Shown in pieces: positions 1 to 6,272 of a stretch of DNA of 6,599 bases. The stretch lies in NCBI GenBank assembly GCA_002352425.1, contig DEIK01000058.1, positions 1 to 6,599 on the forward strand, in the 5' to 3' direction. The translations under genes were made by a program, and so were the position numbers. The notes under the pieces were generated by a model. That model was not told where the DNA came from. It saw nothing but the letters and a program-made list of their open reading frames with translations, and ran no database searches. Origin of the DNA: Rhodobacteraceae bacterium UBA2776. GTDB lineage: Bacteria > Pseudomonadota > Alphaproteobacteria > Rhodobacterales > Rhodobacteraceae. How positions within the stretch are numbered: position 1 is the stretch's first letter; every line of letters starts with the position of its first letter.

Positions 1-162
1 CTCCAACCGTTTCAGCCGCGCTTGGGTTGGCGATTTCGACAACCCGATGCGCTGCGCCAACGCAGTGACGCTAATGCGCCCATCCGCCGCCATCTCACGC
101 AGAATCGCCTGATCAAAGCCGTCCAACTCGGATATGTTCATTTTTACCGCAAAATCGACCAT
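1..162 (-). CDS. putR: Lrp/AsnC-family transcriptional regulator, N-terminal part (probable PutR)
   Basis: Only the first 54 codons are in the window; the gene continues past the left edge. The peptide has the usual Lrp/AsnC start: an ELDGFDQAILREMAADGRI helix region (residues 12-30), then a winged helix-turn-helix with LAQRIGLSKSPTQARLKRLE (35-54), whose recognition helix is the SPTQARLKRLE part. The ATG at 160-162 is preceded by AAGGGA on the minus strand (169-174) with a 6-base gap, which supports this start; an in-frame ATG at residue 8 (139-141) is a weaker alternative. In alphaproteobacteria an Lrp-type regulator divergent from putA is typically PutR, which activates putA in response to proline and often represses its own gene. 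The family call rests on the visible HTH; the PutR name rests on position next to putA. The effector-binding RAM domain lies outside the window, so ligand specificity cannot be judged. Confidence 0.88.
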   Translation of the reverse strand, partial: MVDFAVKMNISELDGFDQAILREMAADGRISVTALAQRIGLSKSPTQARLKRLE

Positions 163-191
163 CTTAAGTCCCTTTAGCTGTCAATCTGATA

Positions 192-215
192 ATTTCAGGC
201 AGATCGCCCTGAAAT
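192..215. promoter_or_regulatory. 24-bp dyad, candidate PutR operator
   Basis: Arms ATTTCAGG (192-199) and CCTGAAAT (208-215) are perfect 8-bp inverted repeats. A palindromic GATC (202-205) sits exactly at the symmetry centre; only two positions on each side of it break the dyad. It lies in the putR-putA divergent gap and its right arm overlaps the proposed putA -35. This is the geometry expected for a dimeric regulator, and PutR is the obvious candidate, but binding is inferred. Confidence 0.6.
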
Positions 216-237
216 CTTCTCATAAGAAGGATATATT
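209..237 (+). promoter_or_regulatory. Candidate sigma70-type promoter for putA
   Basis: The -35 candidate CTGAAA (209-214, 4 of 6 consensus bases) and the -10 candidate TATATT (232-237, 5 of 6) are separated by exactly 17 bp. Transcription would start near 243-245, leaving a short leader of about 14 bases that just includes the ribosome binding site AAGGAAAG (248-255). The weak -35 inside the dyad would fit a promoter that depends on an activator. A small perfect inverted repeat, CTTCT/AGAAG (216-220 and 225-229), fills most of the spacer. Confidence 0.45.
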
Positions 238-257
238 CTACACATCCAAGGAAAGCC

Positions 258-3200
258 ATGCTCATGTTCAGCGCCCATCGCAGTAAAATTGACGCCGCCC
301 TTCATGCAGACGAGGCCAAAACCCTCAAAACCCTGATCAACGACGCCGCCCTTACCCCTGCGATGCGGCAGGACATCAGCGCTCGCGCCACCCAATTGGT
401 CCGTGACATCCGCACCTCGGCCAAACCTGGCCTGATGGAGGTGTTCTTGGCGGAATATGGTCTCTCCACCGACGAGGGCATCGCGCTGATGTGCTTGGCC
501 GAAGCCCTGTTGCGGGTGCCCGACGCCGACACGATTGATGCGCTGATCGAGGACAAAATCGCGCCGTCCAACTGGGGCAAACACCTTGGCCGCTCCTCCT
601 CCTCGCTGGTCAACGCTTCAACTTGGGCCTTGATGCTGACCGGCAAAGTGCTGGACGAAGACGCCGCCGACACAGGTATCGCCAGCCACTTGCGTAGCGC
701 TGTCAAACGTCTGGGTGAATCCGTGATCCGCAACGCCGTGGCCCGCGCCATGCGTGAAATGGGCCGTCAGTTCGTGCTGGGCGAAGACATCAACAAGGCG
801 ATGAAACGCGCCAGCGGCATGGAGGCCGACGGCTACACCTATTCCTACGACATGCTCGGCGAAGCGGCCCGTACAGACGCAGACGCGGCGCGCTATCACC
901 TGGCCTATTCATCCGCGATCACGTCGATTGCCGCGGCCTGCACCCATGATGACATCCGCCAAAACCCGGGCATCTCGGTCAAACTCTCGGCCCTGCACCC
1001 GCGTTACGAAGTCGCCCAGAAAACCCGCGTGATGGAACAGCTGGTGCCACGGGTGCGCGCCCTTGCGGGCCTCGCCAAATCAGCGGGCATGGGGTTCAAC
1101 ATTGATGCCGAAGAGGCTGATCGCCTGTCCCTGTCACTGGACGTGATCGAGGCGGTGTTGTCCGATCCCTCCCTCGCCGGATGGGATGGCTTTGGCGTGG
1201 TGGTGCAGGCCTTTGGCCAACGTGCCGCCCCCACGCTTGATTACCTCTACGCCCTGTCCCAAAAACTGGACCGCCGCATCATGGTGCGTCTGGTCAAAGG
1301 CGCCTATTGGGACACAGAAATCAAACTGGCACAGGTTGAGGGCCTTGATGGCTTTCCAGTCTTCACCCAGAAATCCTCCACCGACATCTCCTACATCTCC
1401 AACGCCCGCCGCTTGCTGGGTATGACCGACCGGATTTACCCGCAATTCGCCACCCACAACGCCCATACCGTTGCCGCCATTCTGGAAATGGCGGGCAAGG
1501 TCGACGACTATGAGTTCCAGCGCCTGCACGGCATGGGTGAACGGCTGCACGACATCGTGTTGCACGCCGAACAAACCCGCTGCCGCATCTACGCCCCCGT
1601 CGGCGCGCACCGCGACCTGCTGGCCTATCTGGTGCGCCGCCTGCTGGAAAACGGGGCCAACTCGTCCTTCGTGAACCAGATTGTCGACGAAGACGTCGCC
1701 CCCGAAGTGGTTGCGGCTGATCCCTTCGATGCTGTTTTCGAGCCCACCAACATCAAAACCGGACCAGAGCTGTTTGCGCCTGAGCGACGCAACTCAAAAG
1801 GCTGGGATTTGACCCACACACCCACTTTGGACGCCATTGACGCGGCACGTGAACCGTTTCGCACCGCCAACTTCACGGCTGGCCCATTGATCGTCGGTAA
1901 ATCCGCCAATGCCAAATCCGTCCCGGTCGAAAACCCCGCCGACAGCCGCGACATCGTCGGCCAGGTCACATGGGCCACCGCCAAGGACGTCGACACAGCC
2001 ATTACGGGCGCAAAACCATGGGATGCCCCTGCCGAAAAGCGTGCAAAAATCCTGAACAAAGCCGCTGATCTTTACGAGGAAAACTTTGGCAAAATCTTTG
2101 CCATCCTGTCGCGCGAAGCCGGTAAAACCCTGCCCGACGCAGTGGGTGAAGTGCGAGAAGCCGTTGATTTCATGCGCTATTACGCGACCCAATCCCAGAG
2201 CCACGCCAAAGCCCCCATCGGGCTGTTCACCTGCATTTCACCTTGGAATTTTCCACTGGCGATCTTTAGCGGCCAAATCGCGGCTTCCTTGTCCACAGGC
2301 AACGCAACCCTTGCCAAACCCGCCGAACAAACCCCGTTAATCGCTCATTTCGCCATCTCATTGCTGCACAAAGCCGGCGTTCCGGCCAGCGCATTGCAAC
2401 TGTTGCCTGGTGACGGCATGGTCGGCGCGGCCCTGACGTCGGACGCGCGCATTGGCGGTGTTTGCTTTACAGGATCCACGGCCACAGCCTTGAAAATCCG
2501 CGAAACGATGGCAGAAAACCTCGCCCCCGGCGCGCCCTTGATAGCCGAAACCGGCGGGCTCAACGCGATGATCGTTGACAGCACCGCCCTGCCCGAACAA
2601 GCCGTCAGCGACGTGGTGATGAGCGCCTTTCAATCGGCCGGCCAACGCTGCTCGGCGCTGCGCTGTTTGTATGTCCAAGAGGACGTTGCGGCGGGTATCA
2701 CCAAAATGTTGCAAGGCGCGATGGATGAGCTGTCAGTCGCCAGCCCGTGGGCCCTGTCTTGCGATGTCGGCCCCGTCATTGATGACGCGGCCTACAACGG
2801 GATCGAGACCTATATCGAGACCGCAAAATCCCAAGGCCGCATGGTCAAACAACTGGATCGTCCGACAGAAGGCCACTTCATCCCGCCAACCCTGATAAAA
2901 GTGTCCGGCATTGCCGACATGAAGCGCGAAATCTTTGGCCCCGTGCTGCATATCGCGACGTTTAAATCAGGTGAACTGGATCGAGTGATCCAGGATATCA
3001 ACGACACCGGTTACGGGCTGACCTTTGGGCTGCACACCCGCATTGATGACCGCGTACAATATGTCACCGAGCGCATGAAGGCCGGCAATATCTATGTGAA
3101 CCGCAACCAAATCGGCGCTGTCGTTGGCTCGCAACCCTTTGGTGGAGAAGGGCTTTCTGGCACCGGACCAAAGGCTGGCGGGCCGGTGTATCTGACCCGT

Positions 3201-3680
3201 TTCATGAAACATGAAGCACCCCGAACCACGGGCAATGATGGCGTTCTGGATCCGGTCAAAGTGCAGTATCTGATCGACGCGGCACAAGTTGATGTCGAGT
3301 TGTCCACCACTGACCTGCCCGGCCCAACTGGGGAATCCAACCGCTTGACCCATCATGCAAAGCGGCCCGTTTTGTGCCTTGGCCCATCGGCCAAACTGGC
3401 CCAACAACAGGCACAAGCGGTGCAGGAATTGAACGGGATTGCGGTGTTTGCAAACGGGCTGGCACCCGACGCCTTAACAACGCTCACCGGATTTTCAGCT
3501 GCACTTTACTGGGGCGATGCGGGCCGCGCTTATGTCCAAGCCCTGGCCAAACGTGACGGCGCAATTTTGCCGTTGATCACCGGGCAACCAACCGTGGCCG
3601 ACACCCAGCTGGAGCGCCACACCTGCATCGACACGACGGCCTCGGGTGGCAATGCCGCACTGCTGGCTGAAGTTGGCTAA
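258..3680 (+). CDS. putA: Bifunctional proline dehydrogenase / L-glutamate gamma-semialdehyde dehydrogenase (PutA, type B)
   Basis: PutA oxidises proline to pyrroline-5-carboxylate with FAD (electrons pass to membrane quinone), and oxidises the hydrolysed semialdehyde to glutamate with NAD+. The 1140-residue protein has a helical N-terminal region and then the PRODH barrel. Visible PRODH motifs are VKLSALHPRYE (K241), NIDAEEADRL (D283), MVRLVKGAYWDTEIK (342-356), IYAPVG (Y445) and RRLLENGANSSFV (R460, R461), matching the FAD and proline site of E. coli PutA. The aldehyde dehydrogenase part follows: ISPWNFP (660-666), KPAEQTP (K687), FTGSTA (737-742), AETGG (E764), nucleophile Cys798 in SAGQRCSALR, EIFGPV and QPFGGEGLSGTGPKAGGP. 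After about residue 985 comes a degenerate C-terminal ALDH-like domain that ends in the conserved motif TASGGNAALL. No N-terminal ribbon-helix-helix is present, so this is the type B architecture, similar in size to the Rhodobacter capsulatus enzyme. All catalytic residues I can check are intact. The ATG at 258 has AAGGAAAG five bases or less upstream. Confidence 0.98.
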   Translation: MLMFSAHRSKIDAALHADEAKTLKTLINDAALTPAMRQDISARATQLVRDIRTSAKPGLMEVFLAEYGLSTDEGIALMCLAEALLRVPDADTIDALIEDKIAPSNWGKHLGRSSSSLVNASTWALMLTGKVLDEDAADTGIASHLRSAVKRLGESVIRNAVARAMREMGRQFVLGEDINKAMKRASGMEADGYTYSYDMLGEAARTDADAARYHLAYSSAITSIAAACTHDDIRQNPGISVKLSALHPRYEVAQKTRVMEQLVPRVRALAGLAKSAGMGFNIDAEEADRLSLSLDVIEAVLSDPSLAGWDGFGVVVQAFGQRAAPTLDYLYALSQKLDRRIMVRLVKGAYWDTEIKLAQVEGLDGFPVFTQKSSTDISYISNARRLLGMTDRIYPQFATHNAHTVAAILEMAGKVDDYEFQRLHGMGERLHDIVLHAEQTRCRIYAPVGAHRDLLAYLVRRLLENGANSSFVNQIVDEDVAPEVVAADPFDAVFEPTNIKTGPELFAPERRNSKGWDLTHTPTLDAIDAAREPFRTANFTAGPLIVGKSANAKSVPVENPADSRDIVGQVTWATAKDVDTAITGAKPWDAPAEKRAKILNKAADLYEENFGKIFAILSREAGKTLPDAVGEVREAVDFMRYYATQSQSHAKAPIGLFTCISPWNFPLAIFSGQIAASLSTGNATLAKPAEQTPLIAHFAISLLHKAGVPASALQLLPGDGMVGAALTSDARIGGVCFTGSTATALKIRETMAENLAPGAPLIAETGGLNAMIVDSTALPEQAVSDVVMSAFQSAGQRCSALRCLYVQEDVAAGITKMLQGAMDELSVASPWALSCDVGPVIDDAAYNGIETYIETAKSQGRMVKQLDRPTEGHFIPPTLIKVSGIADMKREIFGPVLHIATFKSGELDRVIQDINDTGYGLTFGLHTRIDDRVQYVTERMKAGNIYVNRNQIGAVVGSQPFGGEGLSGTGPKAGGPVYLTRFMKHEAPRTTGNDGVLDPVKVQYLIDAAQVDVELSTTDLPGPTGESNRLTHHAKRPVLCLGPSAKLAQQQAQAVQELNGIAVFANGLAPDALTTLTGFSAALYWGDAGRAYVQALAKRDGAILPLITGQPTVADTQLERHTCIDTTASGGNAALLAEVG

Positions 3681-3683
3681 ACA

Positions 3684-3753
3684 AGGGATTGCGCTGCACT
3701 TCGTGCAGCGCCCCAAGCGCTTTGCCCCTTTCAGGGTCAAAGCGCTGATCCCT
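3684..3753. terminator. Nested inverted-repeat block between convergent genes, likely terminator region
   Basis: Two perfect 9-bp hairpins stand side by side. The first is GCGCTGCAC/GTGCAGCGC (3691-3699 and 3703-3711, 3-base loop). The second is AGCGCTTTG/CAAAGCGCT (3716-3724 and 3738-3746), whose inner part can add CCC/GGG pairing (3726-3728 and 3734-3736). A 6-bp outer stem, AGGGAT/ATCCCT (3684-3689 and 3748-3753), can enclose both, giving a three-way junction; an alternative CCTGT/ACAGG hairpin (3751-3763) would compete with it. It begins 3 bases after the putA stop and lies downstream of the convergent DUF3047 gene too. No real U-tract follows on the plus strand and only a weak TTGTTT on the minus strand, so intrinsic termination is likely but not certain; 3' end protection is another possible role. 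Confidence 0.6.
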
Positions 3754-3786
3754 GTGGCACAGGTATTTAAGGTTGGAAAACGCGGC

Positions 3787-4437
3787 TCAAAACACCTTTA
3801 GGTCTTTCACGGTGGCACTGATTTTCCCACCCGTGTCATCGCTGTCAGCTGAAATGCCCACACCAACCAATACCCCAAGCGATGTATCAAAGGCGCGTTT
3901 GTAATCAGCAGCCAGATCGACCTTTTCCGAAAACGCACCCTTACCCGCGGCCCGTCCAATCACCGTTTTCAACTTGCCCGGGCCGTAGGGGCTGCGCAGG
4001 ACTTTGCCACGCGGGTAATCCCCGCCCCAGACATAAACAAGAGCCCGCGTGCTGGCGTTCTTTAACACCCGTCGCGCTGATTTGCCGGCCAAAACCTCGG
4101 CATCGCCCTGATCCATAAAAACAAAATAGATCGCCAGATTTCGATCATCACCCCCCTTGCGGGTCAAATCCGTGACCGCAACTGACTGTGCAACCGACCA
4201 CCCCCAAGACGCCATTGTGGAATTCCACGCCGATTTTGGCACGGGCCGATAGAGCAACGATACCGTGCCATCTGACGTCACCCCCAGTTGGTTTCCACCA
4301 AGACTGTATTCGTTGCTCCACAGGCGCAAAAAGCCCTGTTCATTCCAACTGCCATCAAATTTTAACGGTTCAGCCGTCACCTCAACGGCCAGAATTCCGG
4401 CCAAAACAACAACTGCGCTGCGTGTAAAATTCAACAT
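3787..4437 (-). CDS. Exported DUF3047 family protein of unknown function
   Basis: The product is about 216 residues. It begins with a short basic stretch, a hydrophobic segment (residues about 8-20) and a VTA/EP signal-peptidase-like site after residue 22, so it is probably periplasmic. The body has features I associate with DUF3047: a tryptophan-rich SWGWSVAQS strand (78-86), the core TDLTRKGGDDRNLAIYFVF (89-107), VYVWGGD (134-140) and a C-terminal VGVGISADSDDTGGKISATVKDL stretch (191-213). The family has no established biochemical function and the fold is probably a beta sandwich. There are no cysteines or obvious catalytic motifs. I chose the ATG at 4435-4437; a TTG two codons upstream (4441-4443) has a better-spaced AGGTGG ribosome site and would give 218 residues. 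It is convergent with putA and divergent from the rhomboid gene, so it is probably transcribed alone. Family assignment is from recognition only. Confidence 0.8.
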   Translation of the reverse strand: MLNFTRSAVVVLAGILAVEVTAEPLKFDGSWNEQGFLRLWSNEYSLGGNQLGVTSDGTVSLLYRPVPKSAWNSTMASWGWSVAQSVAVTDLTRKGGDDRNLAIYFVFMDQGDAEVLAGKSARRVLKNASTRALVYVWGGDYPRGKVLRSPYGPGKLKTVIGRAAGKGAFSEKVDLAADYKRAFDTSLGVLVGVGISADSDDTGGKISATVKDLKVF

Positions 4438-4513
4438 ACCCAATCACCACCCACCTAAAATTAACAATGCACCAACCTTAGAACGGCACCAAACCAACCC
4501 GCCAATCAAGTTT

Positions 4514-4542
4514 TTGTCAGATCACCAAACCGCCCGCATAAA
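4514..4542 (+). promoter_or_regulatory. Candidate sigma70 promoter for the rhomboid-GFA-AEC cluster
   Basis: TTGTCA (4514-4519, 5 of 6 consensus) and CATAAA (4537-4542, 4 of 6) are separated by 17 bp. The start of transcription would fall near 4549-4550, about 40 bases before the ATG at 4590. This placement argues against the upstream in-frame ATG at 4548. The whole 4438-4589 gap separates two divergent genes and is AT-richer than the coding regions; I could not pick a convincing minus-strand promoter for the DUF3047 gene in it. Confidence 0.5.
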
Positions 4543-4589
4543 TCACCATGCCCCTTGACCCTGAAACGCGTATCAGCGAGGTTTCCGCC

Positions 4590-5333
4590 ATGTTTCCAAT
4601 TCGTGATCACAACCCATCTCTGAAAACGCCCTATGTCACCTATGCCTTGATGGCGGTGAATATTTTGGTGTTCCTGACTTATTGGTCCAATCTGCATAAC
4701 CCGCAGGTCATCAACAGGTTCTTTTTTGACTGGGCTATGGTGCCCCAATTCGTGACCGAGGGGGATCACTATTATTCAATGATCACCTCTATGTTCCTGC
4801 ACGGCGGGTTCATGCATTTGGCTGGTAACATGCTGTTTTTATGGATATTCGGCGATAATCTGGAAGAACAATTAGGCCACATCCCCTATTTGGCCTTCTA
4901 TTTTGCTGTCGGCCTGGCCGCAGGGTTTGCACAAATCCTGACCGACCCCACTTCCCCCCTCCCCGTGGTGGGGGCATCCGGCGCTATTGCGGGCGTGATG
5001 GGGGCCTATTTACTGTTGTTCCCCAAGGCGAAAATCGACATCCTGATCATCATTATCGTGTTTTTCAGGGTCTTCCCGATCCCGGCCTGGATCATGCTGG
5101 GACTGTGGTTTGCATGGCAACTGGTCAGCGGCATCGCAACAGACGCGCAAGCCAGTGGCATCGCCTATTGGGAACACGCAGGCGGATTCCTCGCTGGCAT
5201 GCTGTTAATCGTGCCAACATGGTTGCGGTTGGGCGGCACCCAGTTTTGGAGACGCAATCACGGCCATCCCCCACATCCTGACGCCCATTATGAACTGTCA
5301 AACACCCGTATACCCAGAATAAGGAGACGCTGA
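4590..5333 (+). CDS. Rhomboid family intramembrane serine protease
   Basis: The product is a 247-residue inner-membrane protein with about six hydrophobic segments (roughly residues 16-33, 62-90, 98-118, 125-145, 150-180, 190-212). Rhomboids cleave the transmembrane segments of other membrane proteins using a Ser-His dyad. Here the serine is S130 in VVGASGAIAGVMGAY and the histidine is H196 in WEHAGGFLAGM. The family HGGFMHLAGNMLFLWIFGDNLE block (71-92) is complete, including N80, the expected oxyanion-hole residue. The protein is therefore predicted to be active. The C-terminal tail (after about 217) is basic and histidine-rich. The ATG at 4590 is preceded by GAGG with an 8-base gap and gives the common MFPIRDHNP beginning; the in-frame ATG at 4548 has no ribosome site and falls at the predicted transcription start. 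The next gene begins directly after the stop codon. The substrate is unknown. Confidence 0.93.
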   Translation: MFPIRDHNPSLKTPYVTYALMAVNILVFLTYWSNLHNPQVINRFFFDWAMVPQFVTEGDHYYSMITSMFLHGGFMHLAGNMLFLWIFGDNLEEQLGHIPYLAFYFAVGLAAGFAQILTDPTSPLPVVGASGAIAGVMGAYLLLFPKAKIDILIIIIVFFRVFPIPAWIMLGLWFAWQLVSGIATDAQASGIAYWEHAGGFLAGMLLIVPTWLRLGGTQFWRRNHGHPPHPDAHYELSNTRIPRIRRR

Positions 5334-5699
5334 ATGTCGCCCCATAAGCTGACTTGTCATTGTGGCGCTGTTGAGCTGGCCGTGACCCTAACCGACGGGT
5401 TTAACACGGCGCGACGCTGTGATTGCTCGTTTTGCCGTCGTCGTGGCGCGATTGCTGTTTCGGCCCCGTTGGATGGTATTGAGGTGGTCAAAGGCGCAGA
5501 CAAACTGACGCTTTACACATGGGGCACGGGGGCGGCGAAACACTATTTTTGCGCGATCTGTGGCAACTATACCCACCACCAACGCCGCTCTAACCCGAAT
5601 GAATATGGCGTCAATGTTGCGGGGATTGAGGGCGTTAACCCGCGCGATCTGGGCGATGTGCCTTGGAATGACGGCATCAATCACCCCTCAGATAAGTAA
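5334..5699 (+). CDS. GFA (glutathione-dependent formaldehyde-activating)/CENP-V domain protein
   Basis: The product is a 121-residue single-domain protein, a normal length for this family. The zinc ligands are all visible: CHC (C8, C10), CDCSFC (C29, C31, C34) and CAIC (C73, C76), which make the two zinc sites of the fold. The C-terminal VPWNDGINHPSD is also typical. The family is named after the Paracoccus Gfa protein, once proposed to help glutathione react with formaldehyde, but most members have no shown activity, so a formaldehyde role should not be assumed here. The ATG follows the rhomboid TGA with no gap, and its ribosome site AAGGAGA (5321-5327) lies inside the last rhomboid codons, so the two are probably cotranscribed and may be translationally coupled. 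It lacks membrane segments and should be cytoplasmic. Confidence 0.88.
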   Translation: MSPHKLTCHCGAVELAVTLTDGFNTARRCDCSFCRRRGAIAVSAPLDGIEVVKGADKLTLYTWGTGAAKHYFCAICGNYTHHQRRSNPNEYGVNVAGIEGVNPRDLGDVPWNDGINHPSDK

Positions 5700-6202
5700 T
5701 GCTTTCAACGCTTACATCATTTTGCCGCTGATCATCCTGGTCGCGCTGGGGCAGTTGGCGGCCAAGATGGGGCAAATCAAACAGGACGATTGGGTCGGGA
5801 TCGAAAAGCTCAGCTTCAAGATCATGTTGCCCGAAACCATTGACCACACCCTGACCATGATCAGCCGTGGCGCGCTGGCGGTGGGGCTATTGTGCGTGGG
5901 GGCAGGGTTTCAACTGCGCCGGTTGCTACAGTACAGTTCGATTGGCGGGTTTTATGGAGCATTGGCGTAAAGTTTATCATCGCTCCGCTGATGGTTTACG
6001 GGCTGGCCATAGGCTTTGGCCTCGGCCCCGTCGAAACGCTCTGTGCGCTGATGGTTGTGGCCACGCCAACCGCCACACCAACGGCTATATCGTCGCCCGT
6101 CAAATGGGCGGCGATGCGGAACTCTATGCCATCACCATGAACTGGCAGTTGGCCGTCTCGGTGATCGCGTTTCCGTTAATAATATATCTGACGCTAGGCT
6201 AA
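5699..6202 (+). pseudogene. AEC (auxin efflux carrier) family transporter remnant, internal deletion plus three frameshifts
   Basis: AEC transporters are membrane carriers of about 300-315 residues. The remnant starts MLSTL at ATG 5699-5701, overlapping the GFA stop as TAATG. It continues in the next frame as YIILPLIILVALGQLAAKMGQ through EKLSFKIMLP (to about 5836), which matches the family N-terminus. It then goes directly to a typical C-terminal-half segment, HTLTMISRGALAVGLLCVGAGFQLRR (to about 5927), so about 130-150 central residues are missing, in frame. Further shifts occur at about 5925-5945 (leading to VLWSIGVKFIIAPLMVYG and the LCALMVVATPTAT region) and at 6077-6080 (leading to NGYIVARQMGGDAELYAITMNWQL, ending at TAA 6200-6202). 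All three shifts, including the first at 5713-5716, look like the loss of one base. Restoring three bases gives one frame of 168 residues. No functional transporter can be made from it. Frameshifts alone could be sequencing errors, but the internal deletion is not easily explained that way. Confidence 0.85.
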
Positions 6203-6211
6203 CCGCTCATC

Positions 6212-6229
6212 AGCCCTCGCGGGCTTTTT
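6212..6229 (+). terminator. Rho-independent terminator
   Basis: AGCCC (6212-6216) and GGGCT (6221-6225) form a GC-rich stem with a 4-base TCGC loop, followed by a run of five T (6225-6229). It begins 10 bases after the end of the transporter remnant, so it terminates the rhomboid-GFA-AEC transcript. Its survival suggests the cluster is still transcribed to its old end. Confidence 0.85.
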
Positions 6230-6272
6230 CGCTCTAACGAAGAGGGCCCGCAAGGGACCAATGAGTGGCCTG

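Noticed and set aside
179..184. Perfect TTGACA on the minus strand as the putR -35
   Set aside because: A -10 at normal spacing would fall inside the putR coding region, downstream of the well-supported start codon.
302..3740. Many open frames on the minus strand and in other plus frames across putA
   Set aside because: They are shadows of a GC-rich gene with complete PutA motifs; none has recognisable domains or a convincing ribosome site.
4548..4589. Upstream in-frame ATG extending the rhomboid gene by 14 residues
   Set aside because: It has no ribosome site and coincides with the predicted transcription start; the ATG at 4590 has GAGG at good spacing and gives the family's usual N-terminus.
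5560..5970. 136-codon plus-strand open frame starting inside the GFA gene
   Set aside because: Its first half is an out-of-frame reading of GFA; only the part after about 5713 is meaningful, as the AEC remnant.
6242..6260. GGGCCC/GGGACC inverted repeat as a terminator for the minus-strand phosphatase gene
   Set aside because: The stem has an internal mismatch and no T-run follows on the minus strand; too weak to call.
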